From: Methanolobus sp. UBA32
GTDB lineage: Archaea > Halobacteriota > Methanosarcinia > Methanosarcinales > Methanosarcinaceae
Assembly: GCA_002507205.1 (NCBI GenBank)
Contig: DAZF01000067.1
Coordinates: 1-14,161, forward strand
Direction of reading: 5' to 3'
DNA: 14,161 bases
In this document: piece by piece, positions 1 to 6,515 of the stretch
How positions within the stretch are numbered: position 1 is the stretch's first letter
Layout: each line of letters begins with the position of its first letter
Notes under the pieces: model-generated
The model's database searches: none
Told to the model about the DNA's origin: nothing
What the model saw: only the letters and a program-made list of their open reading frames with translations
Program-made: the position numbers and the translations under genes

Positions 1-400
1 AAAGTAAACCGCCGTTGACATTTTGTGTTGTAATGCATATAGAACAACATTAAGTAAGGTGTTATCATTGACTTACAGGGATTTAACCGGGTGTCTATTA
101 AACAATCATGCAAGTCAATAAAACTTCTGTATGTAACCCCAAATAGTGATTATTTTGACATGAGTTAGGCCATAGATAGTGATTTCAATAGCTTTTCTAC
201 AAAGCCGAAAATGCCATAATACAATGTATAAGGTCATGCGTACAGTTTTTACTGAATGGTATGATCTGGAGTAAACTGCAAGAGAGGTAAAAGTAGAAGT
301 GGGAAAGCAGGAAATAATATTATAACATCAAAACATAAAATTCCGGAACGTACTTTGTACAAAATTACCCATAGTGCAAAGACTATATCACATACACACA
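1..400. other. intergenic DNA at the left edge, no gene recognised
   Basis: About 400 AT-rich bases with stops in all frames and no convincing coding region. A TATA-like element near 224-230 is followed by a 20-base stretch at 238-257 that recurs with two mismatches at 4358-4377, just ahead of the 59-aa zinc-ribbon gene. An ATG at 261 opens only nine codons before a stop. This may be the decayed promoter region of a lost gene, but that is a guess. Confidence 0.4.
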
Positions 401-408
401 TATAAATA
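401..408 (+). promoter_or_regulatory. TATA box for the 74-aa zinc-ribbon gene
   Basis: The sequence tataaata is centred about 26 bases before the ATG at 431. Archaeal transcription usually starts roughly 25 bases after the TATA centre, so the transcript would begin at or next to the start codon. No ribosome-binding site lies before the ATG, which also points to a leaderless message. Confidence 0.5.
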
Positions 409-430
409 CTTAGACCACATATAGTTAGCT

Positions 431-655
431 ATGGTACAAAATAAAGGACATATGGGAGTACGCAGACAACAAGGACGGGGGATCACTGGTAGAAAATTAC
501 CTGTCTGTCATAAATGTAAATCTGCTTATCTTGTTGCTTTGTATGCTCAGGAAACAGTACCTCTGGAAGGTAAAAGAAAATGGATCAAAAAGGGTTATTT
601 TTGCAACAACTGTAGTTATTTTGAACCTGTTAAAGATTCAGAAAACATTATGTAA
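431..655 (+). CDS. small zinc-ribbon protein, 74 aa, function unknown
   Basis: The 74-residue basic protein has two CxxC knuckles, C26-C29 (CHKC) and C58-C61 (CNNC), about 28 residues apart. This spacing is typical of a zinc ribbon that binds one zinc ion. The first 20 residues are rich in Arg, Gln and Gly and are probably disordered. There is no signal peptide or membrane segment, so it should be cytoplasmic. The start fits a well-placed TATA box at 401-408 and a leaderless transcript. I do not recognise the family; such proteins often bind nucleic acid or regulate transcription, but nothing here proves that. It is separated from the following ATPase by 330 bases and has its own promoter. 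The ordered Cys pairs and the promoter argue against a chance reading frame. Confidence 0.6.
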   Translation: MVQNKGHMGVRRQQGRGITGRKLPVCHKCKSAYLVALYAQETVPLEGKRKWIKKGYFCNNCSYFEPVKDSENIM

Positions 656-955
656 AAAAATGCTTCCAAGGCTTCCCTATTCAATAACCAATGATATTTT
701 GCTATTTGTCAGGAAGTTAAATTTGCACCCGAGTACCTGGGGATTTCTGAAAAATACGGATAAAATACCAAAACGAGTTCGTTAAAACCGTAAAAGACAG
801 TGAAAGGAATATTCTGTTTGTTTTTTTTTCATAAGTGCTGCAATTCAGATATTTATCACGTTGAAGTAAGAAGACCATCCGTTTTAATGGGTGCATGAAT
901 TACGTCCATTTTAATTCGTTCTAAATAAAAAAGTTGTCTCTTATACAAGATCAAA
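656..955. other. intergenic stretch, possible T-tract terminator
   Basis: About 300 bases without a supported gene. A run of nine T at 821-829 could terminate transcription from the 74-aa gene, since archaeal intrinsic termination uses plain T tracts. A second open frame overlapping the 3' end of that gene (531-785) encodes a composition with no recognisable motif and was discarded. Confidence 0.4.
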
Positions 956-965
956 TTTTTAAATA
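956..965 (+). promoter_or_regulatory. TATA box for the DUF4143 ATPase
   Basis: The element tttttaaata is centred about 28 bases before the ATG at 990 and no ribosome-binding site is seen between them. A transcript starting at the usual distance would have a leader of only a few bases. Confidence 0.4.
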
Positions 966-989
966 ATTGTTCTTTCATATAAGCACACT

Positions 990-2252
990 ATGGATAAAAA
1001 GGCAGCTTTCAAGCAGATCATAAAGGAATTTCATGAAAAGAAGCTTCCTGAAACTTACAGTCGTCAATTAAACATAGCCGATACCAGAAAAATAGTCAGT
1101 ATCATAGGCTCAAGAAGAAGCGGGAAGACCTTTTATTTTTATAAATTGATAAAAGACATCAGAAAAAATGCGGATATTTCACAGACCCTTTATATTAATT
1201 TTGAAGATGACAGAATAATGCCCCTTGAACTTAGTGACCTCAATTATACCATTGAAGCTTATTTTGAACTTTACCCGGAAAATATGGATAAAACCCTGTA
1301 TTTCTTTTTTGATGAGATACAAAATATAACTGGCTGGGAGATATTCATAAGAAGAATTCATGACACCACGGATACACGTATGTTCGTGACCGGATCGAGT
1401 TCAAAACAGCTTAGCAAGGAGATCGCAACAAGCCTTCGTGGAAGAACTATTCCTTTTTACCTTTATCCGCTTGGTTTTGGGGAATACCTTCATTTTAAAG
1501 GTATAGACCTTGAGAAAGACTGGGAATATGGAAAAAAAAGATATCCTGTCAAGAAGATGTTTGGCGAATACATACGATGGGGAGGTTTTCCGGAGATCGC
1601 GCTGGAAGACGAGACATTACGCCAGAACATACTCAAGAACTATTATGAGATGTTCATTTACAAGGATCTTATGGAAAGATTCTCTATAAGAAATATCAGT
1701 CTCCTGAAAGGTCTTGCTTCCTATCTGCTCACCAATATCAGTAATCTTTTCAGTGTTAATTCATACTATAGATTAGTGAAGGAAAATACACAGGTCAGCA
1801 AAGAAACAGTTGCTGAGTATGTTTCGCACCTTGAGGACATCGGGCTGATCTGGCAGGTTCCTTTCTTTAGCCATTCCCTTAAGAGTCAGCAGGTAAATCC
1901 ACGCAAGATATACTGTATAGACCAGGGACTTCGGGGAGCTGTAGCATTCCAGTTCTCAAAGGATACCGGAAGGCTGGCCGAGAACATAACTTTCATTGAG
2001 CTTAAAAGAAGGAACTACGATGTCTATTATTGGAAGGGAAAAAAGGAAGTTGACTTTATTGCCAGGAGCGAGGATGGAAAACTCCAGGCCATAAATGTCT
2101 CATATACCAATGATATCAACCCACGGGAAACGGAAGGACTGCATGAGTTTAGCAAGATCAACGATGCAGAACTTATTCTCCTTACAGAGGATATTGAAAA
2201 AGAAGAAGATGGCATCAGTTTCGTGCCTCTGTGGAAATGGCTGCTAAGATGA
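990..2252 (+). CDS. AAA+ ATPase with C-terminal DUF4143 domain
   Basis: The 420-residue protein belongs to the archaeal/bacterial ATP-binding family with an AAA_14 domain followed by DUF4143. Visible motifs are Walker A GSRRSGKT (40-47), Walker B with FFFDEIQ (105-111, D108 and E109 as Mg and catalytic acids), a sensor-1 type VTGSSS (133-138) and the family hallmark LRGR (149-152). The C-terminal part (about 195-400) matches DUF4143: a winged-helix-like middle followed by a degenerate PD-(D/E)XK nuclease-like fold with EVDFIA at 353-358. The length is normal and the frame is intact. The role of this family is not established; members are common, variable between strains, and often found with mobile DNA. 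Here it sits next to a transposase remnant and a decayed second ATPase, which fits accessory DNA. The promoter at 956-965 suggests it is transcribed alone. Confidence 0.88.
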   Translation: MDKKAAFKQIIKEFHEKKLPETYSRQLNIADTRKIVSIIGSRRSGKTFYFYKLIKDIRKNADISQTLYINFEDDRIMPLELSDLNYTIEAYFELYPENMDKTLYFFFDEIQNITGWEIFIRRIHDTTDTRMFVTGSSSKQLSKEIATSLRGRTIPFYLYPLGFGEYLHFKGIDLEKDWEYGKKRYPVKKMFGEYIRWGGFPEIALEDETLRQNILKNYYEMFIYKDLMERFSIRNISLLKGLASYLLTNISNLFSVNSYYRLVKENTQVSKETVAEYVSHLEDIGLIWQVPFFSHSLKSQQVNPRKIYCIDQGLRGAVAFQFSKDTGRLAENITFIELKRRNYDVYYWKGKKEVDFIARSEDGKLQAINVSYTNDINPRETEGLHEFSKINDAELILLTEDIEKEEDGISFVPLWKWLLR

Positions 2253-2536
2253 AATATGATCTGTTCTATTTGAACTACCGTCAATGTATTTCTTAATCGT
2301 TTCAGCAGATACTTGACCATGGGTACCAATATAATAGTGTGGCGACCAAAGATGATTACCCCAAACTTCTTTTTTTGTAATTCAGGGAATTTCTGGAACA
2401 CTCTTTTTGCAGTAACACCTTTCATGATCTTAACAATATCAGTAGGTGCTATGAATGGTGGTGCAGATATGAAAAGAAGTTGATGCCTTTGTCTGCCAGG
2501 AATGCGGTGAAGCATATTATACTCCGGAGATATCAA
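2244..2536 (-). pseudogene. IS200/IS605-type TnpA transposase remnant
   Basis: Read on the minus strand, 2536-2370 gives HQLLFISAPP, then DIVKIMKGVTAKRVFQKFPE, the central block of Y1 HUH transposases. At a run of seven A (plus-strand T 2370-2376) the frame must change by one base. It then reads EVWGNHLWSPHYYIGTHG and SAETIKKYID, ending at a TAG at 2246-2244 that overlaps the 3' end of the ATPase. The block with the catalytic Tyr helix (KKYI) is thus kept, but in another frame. The first third, about 45 residues, is missing and the HxH metal motif is damaged, leaving one His before QLL. No TnpB gene or clear IS end hairpins were seen. It cannot be active as it stands and marks an old insertion. 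Confidence 0.75.
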
Positions 2537-2619
2537 GGCGTATAGACGGGGTTATGCACAAATTCCATGACTTCTCCCTGCGTGTCCACCCGCTTGCGGC
2601 GTGTTGTTGCTTTACTTGC

Positions 2620-2954
2620 TCAACGTGATAAAACATCATCCAGCTCAAAGAGCATAAGTCCTTTCTCTTTCAGAGAATCCTTGTTCTCGATAGTTTTTGC
2701 AATGACTGCAAAGTGTTCATTTCTTTCTTCATTGTACCAGTTTACGTATGATGTCTTTTCAAGAAAGTCCTCTACCTGATGCTCAAGGTCAAGTTTCTGG
2801 GAAAACAGTAGACTGCCGTTTTTCCAGCCATGAATTTCAGCACAAGTTCTGTTTTACCAACATGCCTTCTTCCATATATTACGATCAGTGACGAGGAATT
2901 CCGGGAGTATTCTGATCCAAGGAATTCTAATTCATCAGTACGGTTGATAAATAT
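2620..2954 (-). pseudogene. decayed N-terminal fragment of an archaeal ATPase
   Basis: The minus strand from 2954 reads IFINRTDELEFLGSEYSR and then IVIYGRRHVGKTELVLKFMA, the start of the archaeal ATPase family (PF01637), with an intact Walker A (GRRHVGKT). Right after this the frame breaks at five consecutive A where six are needed. In the next frame it continues as NGSLLFSQKLDLEHQVEDFL and on to a stop at 2622-2620. No ATG, GTG or TTG precedes the FINR motif in frame: the expected start position is ATA. About 110 residues remain of a family usually above 350. The sequence differs from the neighbouring DUF4143 ATPase, so it is a second ATPase and not a duplicate. Confidence 0.75.
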
Positions 2955-3100
2955 ACTTATGATCCTAAGTATTACGAGTCTGTATTATATAGATTTGTGC
3001 TGGTTGATGAAATACGACTCTGTAGAATACCTATTAGAATCACTATCTATAGCTAAAATTTCGCAAAAATGATCACTACTCAGGTCAACATTTGAAAGTG

Positions 3101-3109
3101 TTATATACT
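3101..3109 (+). promoter_or_regulatory. TATA box for the pRiA4b ORF-3 / SEC-C pair
   Basis: The element ttatatact lies about 74 bases before the ATG at 3179, giving a predicted leader of about 50 bases. It is the best TATA match in the 220 bases between the ATPase fragment and the gene. Confidence 0.4.
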
Positions 3110-3178
3110 TAAGTAATCGTTTGAATATTGAGGATTTCTACAAAGCCGTTTAACATTCAACAGGTAACCGATGGATAG

Positions 3179-3727
3179 ATGATCATGGTAAAAAGTAAAG
3201 TCTACGTTCTTAATGCTTCCTTGAAACATAGGAAAGGTGTCTGGCGCCGTATTGAAATAAAAGGTGATCAAACACTTGGAGATTTGGATAGCATCATGCG
3301 TGATGCATTCGATCACAATGATTATCACCTTAGCGAATTTTTCTCGGGTAAGGTGTGGAGATCAGAGGGTTTCGGTGAAATAGAGCCTGACGGAAGTGGT
3401 GCTGGTGCCGGGAAGAAGATCGATGAACTTGAACTTATAGAAGGCAGCACTATAGAGTATGTTTACGATTTTGGTGATGATATCCAGCACGTAATTAAGC
3501 TAGAGAAAATTGTAGAACCTGTGGCCGAAGCGAAGTATCCCCGTATTACTTCTAAGAACAAAAAAAGAAACCGATATTGTGTCTCCTGTAAGAAGATACA
3601 AAAGAAAACGATTGCTAGATGGATCTGTATTGATTGCTCGCAGGAGGAACACAAGCAAGTGCTTCTATGTGAGGACTGCCTGGAGGACGAGCACGAGGAC
3701 CATAATGCCGAAGAATTGCTCTCATAA
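3179..3727 (+). CDS. plasmid pRiA4b ORF-3 family protein with C-terminal zinc finger
   Basis: The 182-residue protein has an N-terminal PF07929 domain (about 5-118). Its marks are VWRRIEI (21-27), the HLSEFF block (50-55) and YDFGDDIQHVIKLE (96-109), the signature of the family. After a basic linker (124-133) comes a Cys/His module: C134-x2-C137, C150-x2-C153, C164-x2-C167, H172 and H175. This spacing resembles a cross-braced two-zinc finger of the B-box/ZZ kind. That fusion is less usual than the core domain alone. The function is unknown; family members are widespread on plasmids and in accessory regions. An alternative ATG lies at 3185. It is followed after 9 bases by the SEC-C gene, so the two are very probably co-transcribed. 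No membrane segment or signal peptide is visible. Confidence 0.82.
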   Translation: MIMVKSKVYVLNASLKHRKGVWRRIEIKGDQTLGDLDSIMRDAFDHNDYHLSEFFSGKVWRSEGFGEIEPDGSGAGAGKKIDELELIEGSTIEYVYDFGDDIQHVIKLEKIVEPVAEAKYPRITSKNKKRNRYCVSCKKIQKKTIARWICIDCSQEEHKQVLLCEDCLEDEHEDHNAEELLS

Positions 3728-3736
3728 AGTGATAAT

Positions 3737-4186
3737 ATGTCAGATAAAATAGGAAGAAACGAGCTCTGTCCCTGTGGCAGTGGTAAGAAGTACAAAAAAT
3801 GCTGCATGGATAAAGACAAAGAAGAGAAGAAAGCTTTCATGGAACGCATGGAATCAACTTATTCATCATCGTGTCTGCCTGGTAACGACAAGCACATATT
3901 CGAATCCAAAGAAGAGATACTTGAATCCATACGCAATACCGGGTTTGAGCCGGTTGAAACTGAAAATACCTACGAGGATGAAGGTGAGACGTTTACCAAT
4001 CTGAAAGTTGATATATTCTGCAAACACGGTCATTCTGAAATAGAAAGATTGTACATCTTGAAAGACGACGGTAAGTGGGAATTAATTGAAGAAGGCTGGG
4101 GTACGCCTTGCCCGGAGTGCGAGGAGACTAGATATAATGTGTTACCTAGTAATTCGAGAATTTTAGTAACAAGGCCTAAGCATTAG
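3737..4186 (+). CDS. SEC-C motif protein
   Basis: The 149-residue protein opens with a textbook SEC-C zinc motif, [18 protein letters not shown] (6-23), in which C11, C13, C22 and C23 (or a nearby residue) bind zinc. This motif is also found at the C-terminus of SecA and in many stand-alone proteins. A Lys/Glu-rich stretch follows (25-40). The rest (50-149) holds further possible ligands, C95, H97 and H99, then C125-x2-C128, so a second zinc site is likely. The function is unknown. The 9-base gap to the pRiA4b ORF-3 gene shows an operon; both proteins are soluble and zinc-binding, and may act together. I see no further gene in the unit, since 213 bases and a new promoter precede the next one. 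Confidence 0.82.
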   Translation: MSDKIGRNELCPCGSGKKYKKCCMDKDKEEKKAFMERMESTYSSSCLPGNDKHIFESKEEILESIRNTGFEPVETENTYEDEGETFTNLKVDIFCKHGHSEIERLYILKDDGKWELIEEGWGTPCPECEETRYNVLPSNSRILVTRPKH

Positions 4187-4337
4187 TAAGATCTCATAAA
4201 TATTGTTTTAAAATAAAGGTGTGATTGCTACATCTTGTCATTTTCGTCCAAATTATTTTGATTTTGATAGGTTGCTATAGCCTTATTCTTATTTTGTTGT
4301 GAGAAAAGACAAAGATACCTATCATGCATACACAATA

Positions 4338-4349
4338 TATATATATATA
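4338..4349 (+). promoter_or_regulatory. TATA-rich promoter for the 59-aa zinc-ribbon gene
   Basis: A run of alternating TA at 4336-4349 contains several TATA registers. Transcription would start near 4370, giving a leader of about 30 bases that carries a GGAG ribosome-binding site at 4387-4390. Confidence 0.45.
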
Positions 4350-4399
4350 CTGCCGAAGCGTACTGTTTTTACTGGATCTAATTGTATGGAGCAACATAA

Positions 4400-4579
4400 A
4401 TGACATGGCTAGCAACCGTAGAAATTGAGGACGAGAAACTCTTTGCAAGATGTGAATACAATCATCCCAATCCTATCCGCCTTCCTTCCGGGAGAAAATC
4501 ATACTATTGCAAAACATGCGGTGCTTTGTTTGTGGTCGATCCCAACTTTTCTGATCTTATAGAGAACGCTGACATCTAA
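4400..4579 (+). CDS. small zinc-ribbon protein, 59 aa, function unknown
   Basis: An ATG at 4400 with a GGAG site nine bases upstream opens 59 codons ending in TAA. The product begins MTWLATVEIEDEKLFARCEY and has C18 with H22 (C-x3-H) and, after 14 residues, C37-x2-C40 (CKTCG). This set of four ligands makes one zinc-binding ribbon. The last 19 residues are acidic and hydrophobic. No signal peptide is seen. The promoter, ribosome-binding site and ordered ligands together make it a likely real gene despite its size. I do not recognise the family. It is convergent with the GlcNAc-1-phosphate transferase gene. Confidence 0.62.
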   Translation: MTWLATVEIEDEKLFARCEYNHPNPIRLPSGRKSYYCKTCGALFVVDPNFSDLIENADI

Positions 4580-4921
4580 GATAAGATCTCTACGTGTTTT
4601 GGAAATTAATAAGCGTTCTTCATCACGGATCACTATTTAAAAATCTCAAAGACAAGTATATGGCATCATCATATCTAAAAAAATTCATGCATAGCTGACA
4701 AAAATATATTCACAGCTATGGCAGTTTTTCCTGTAAAATCCTTTTTTTAGTGTAAGAAATATTAGTCAATTTGGTTAATTTTAGATAAGACCGTTCATAT
4801 GCCAAAAGAGAAAGTTGCTTTGTCGGTGGATTTAAAAAGTGCACCTGTCCCGCCGGCAGGCGGTGTGTTCCGTTAGCACTGACGATAAAAGAGATTTATT
4901 GTAGTTTAGAATCTTACGATC
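4580..4921. other. intergenic region with GC-rich palindrome
   Basis: This stretch lies between convergent genes. It is very AT-rich except for an island at 4841-4866, where CCGCC (4850-4854) and GGCGG (4859-4863) can pair around a four-base loop. A 25-codon frame, ATG at 4799 to TAG at 4874-4876 (starting MPKEKVALSVDLKSAPVPPA), spans it without a clear promoter or ribosome-binding site. It may be a gene remnant, a tiny peptide or part of a terminator or RNA; I cannot decide. Confidence 0.35.
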
Positions 4922-5902
4922 TCATATCCTTCCAGGCAACATTATCCCCAGCACACAGAAGAATCCAGTTAAAGCATACATTGCCCAGGTGGCCTGTCTC
5001 TCTGTGACCCTGCGATAGTAAGGCAGTACCCATTTAAGTGTAAGTGGGTTAGGTACCTCCAGAGTACCATCTTCCCTTTCCTTACCAAATTTAGCCTCAG
5101 GGAATTTCATGACTCTCCAGTAGACATACATCAGGAAATTAACCGTGTGCGGGATCAGCATGATGAAACCGCTGATAATGAATCCCTGTAGTACTATCAT
5201 GGTTCCTATTGCAGCTCCTATGGTAAGCGAGCCGATATTGCCCCAGAATATGTGTGAAGGGTACCTGTCATACATGTAGTAACCAAAGGTCGCTCCGGTT
5301 ATGCTCACCACTGCAAAGATGTTGTCAACATCTCCTATGAGGACTGATTTTACAATGAGTGCCATAAGGACGATCACTGAAAGTCCCGAGGAAAGGCCAT
5401 TAAAACCTGAATGCATGTTCACAAGATTGGAGGCTACCAGGACGTAAGTAGGTACTATGAACTGAAGGTAGAGGATGCCCAGTTCAACGCTGCCTATGTC
5501 TGGGAGTGTGAATGCAGTATGGGTTGCATACTGTATCAGGGGATAGGAGCAGTAGTACATAAGAAGAAGTTTCGTCACCCTGCCGATGTCTATCATATCG
5601 TCAAGTATGCCAAACAGCCCGAACATGGCTATCACTATCAGAACAACATAGTTTGTTGTCGCGAACTTGAAGAAGAGCGTGTTCAACGAGAAACACACCA
5701 TTGCAACCAGAAGAATGGCAATGCCACCTCTTTCCGGGATCATGGTCACTTCTCTCTTATAATAGTCCCTGGCAATGATACCTTTTTCTGTCAGTTTTTT
5801 GATGAAATATGGCATAGAAATAAAAGTAACTATAAATGGCGCCAAAAAGGTACTTGCAAGAACTAAGGCCACTAATGTTGATGGTGATTCCAGATCCAGC
5901 AT
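4922..5902 (-). CDS. glycosyltransferase family 4, lipid-carrier GlcNAc-1-phosphate transferase
   Basis: The 326-residue polytopic membrane protein has about nine or ten hydrophobic segments and belongs to the MraY/WecA/ALG7 superfamily. These enzymes move a sugar-1-phosphate from a UDP-sugar to a polyprenyl or dolichyl phosphate at the cytoplasmic face, starting a lipid-linked glycan. Family motifs seen are IPERGGIAIL (55-64), GILDDMID (98-105, with the Mg-binding DD at 101-102), NMHSGFNGLSSG (162-173) and FWGNIGSLTIG (219-229). In the last motif most relatives have Asp (GDxGS); here it is Asn222. The ribosome-binding site AAAGGA sits eight bases before the ATG. It probably starts the glycan for which the nearby sugar operon makes a precursor, as AglH does in other archaea. 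Exact sugar and carrier are inferred. Confidence 0.85.
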   Translation of the reverse strand: MLDLESPSTLVALVLASTFLAPFIVTFISMPYFIKKLTEKGIIARDYYKREVTMIPERGGIAILLVAMVCFSLNTLFFKFATTNYVVLIVIAMFGLFGILDDMIDIGRVTKLLLMYYCSYPLIQYATHTAFTLPDIGSVELGILYLQFIVPTYVLVASNLVNMHSGFNGLSSGLSVIVLMALIVKSVLIGDVDNIFAVVSITGATFGYYMYDRYPSHIFWGNIGSLTIGAAIGTMIVLQGFIISGFIMLIPHTVNFLMYVYWRVMKFPEAKFGKEREDGTLEVPNPLTLKWVLPYYRRVTERQATWAMYALTGFFCVLGIMLPGRI

Positions 5903-5965
5903 AATTTAAATCCTTTGTTATTTATTAAATAATCCTCTTAAAAATCTATTCATTCAATGCTTTAA

Positions 5966-5977
5966 TATTATATATGA
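5966..5977 (-). promoter_or_regulatory. TATA box for the GlcNAc-1-phosphate transferase gene
   Basis: On the minus strand the sequence reads CATATATAATAT, about 70 bases before the start codon at 5902. The predicted leader is about 45 bases and contains the AAAGGA site at 5916-5911. Confidence 0.45.
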
Positions 5978-6126
5978 ATTTACCGCTAACAAACCAGTGT
6001 TTTCATTATTTATCTTTCTGATTATTTTGCTATATGTTTGCTATTTCATATTCTAATATTTCCTCCATGGGGTCATATTATTTTCTAATCATCATTATGA
6101 GCATCATTTGTTGCATCAGACATAAA

Positions 6127-6135
6127 TTTATATAG
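6127..6135 (+). promoter_or_regulatory. TATA box for the 52-aa Cys-rich gene
   Basis: The element tttatatag is a strong archaeal TATA match on the plus strand, divergent from the transferase promoter 150 bases away. Transcription would start near 6157 and leave a leader of about 80 bases before the ATG at 6236. Confidence 0.5.
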
Positions 6136-6235
6136 TATGGTCCAACTAAATGAACTTGACAATTGGGTTATTGTCACTATACGTTAATTAGTGCTCTGAT
6201 ATGCATATTGATATGGGGCACACCAGGTGGTACGA

Positions 6236-6394
6236 ATGAAATTATTAGAGAAAAAATGCGCAATGTGTGGCAGTCCTATATATGTTTATGAGAACTGTGC
6301 CCGTGAAGAGATGTTCTGCACCCTTCACTGCATGGAACTTGCAACATTTTCGACTGCTTCAAGGAACTTAAGTCCGGTCAGAACTATTTGCTAA
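6236..6394 (+). CDS. small TRASH-like Cys-rich protein, 52 aa
   Basis: The ATG at 6236 follows a strong ribosome-binding site, AGGTGG at 6224-6229, at normal spacing. The 52-residue product starts MKLLEKKCAMCGSPIYVYEN. Its ligands are C8-x2-C11, C28-x3-C32 with H31 beside it, plus C21 and a C-terminal C52. The pattern CxxC, about 16 residues, then FCxxxC is close to the TRASH/MYM-type treble-clef zinc finger, known from metal-sensing and metal-handling proteins. Whether it senses metal is not shown. The TATA box at 6127 and the ribosome site make expression likely. It sits alone between the transferase and the epimerase, with a T-rich stretch after its stop codon. Confidence 0.65.
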   Translation: MKLLEKKCAMCGSPIYVYENCAREEMFCTLHCMELATFSTASRNLSPVRTIC

Positions 6395-6403
6395 GTTCTG
6401 ATC

Positions 6404-6420
6404 ATTTTTATTTTTGATTT
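6404..6420 (+). terminator. possible T-rich terminator after the 52-aa gene
   Basis: The sequence after the stop codon at 6394 contains tttttatttttgattt, a T-rich tract ten bases downstream. Such tracts are enough for archaeal RNA polymerase to terminate. No stable hairpin is seen. Confidence 0.35.
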
Positions 6421-6483
6421 AGATGGGGTATATGTTTCTCAATATCGGTAGTTCATATATTGATACTTTTGAGGACAGGGTAA

Positions 6484-6496
6484 TTTAATTATACTT
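6484..6496 (+). promoter_or_regulatory. TATA box for the sugar-nucleotide epimerase
   Basis: The element tttaattatactt is centred about 26 bases before the ATG at 6516, and no ribosome-binding site lies between them. The spacing predicts a leaderless or nearly leaderless transcript. Confidence 0.4.
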
Positions 6497-6515
6497 AGTT
6501 TACAATCATTGAACC

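Noticed and set aside
197..209. 13-base repeat ttctacaaagccg, also near 3137-3149
   Set aside because: A 13-base match is expected about once by chance in a window of this size and nothing around the two copies is alike.
2244..2620. complete IS200/IS605 element
   Set aside because: No TnpB, no clear end hairpins, and the TnpA N-terminus and HxH motif are missing, so only a remnant is claimed.
2567..3072. plus-strand frames of 70 and 80 codons
   Set aside because: They run opposite the decayed ATPase fragment, whose FINR and Walker A motifs are on the minus strand.
3463..3849. 128-codon minus-strand frame opposite the pRiA4b ORF-3 and SEC-C genes
   Set aside because: Ser/Leu-rich antisense translation of two real genes that carry diagnostic motifs.
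4331..4350. TA dinucleotide run as a functional repeat
   Set aside because: Short low-complexity tract best explained as a promoter TATA region.
5411..5866. 151-codon plus-strand frame opposite the GlcNAc-1-phosphate transferase
   Set aside because: It is the antisense image of a membrane protein with clear family motifs; no ribosome site or motif of its own.
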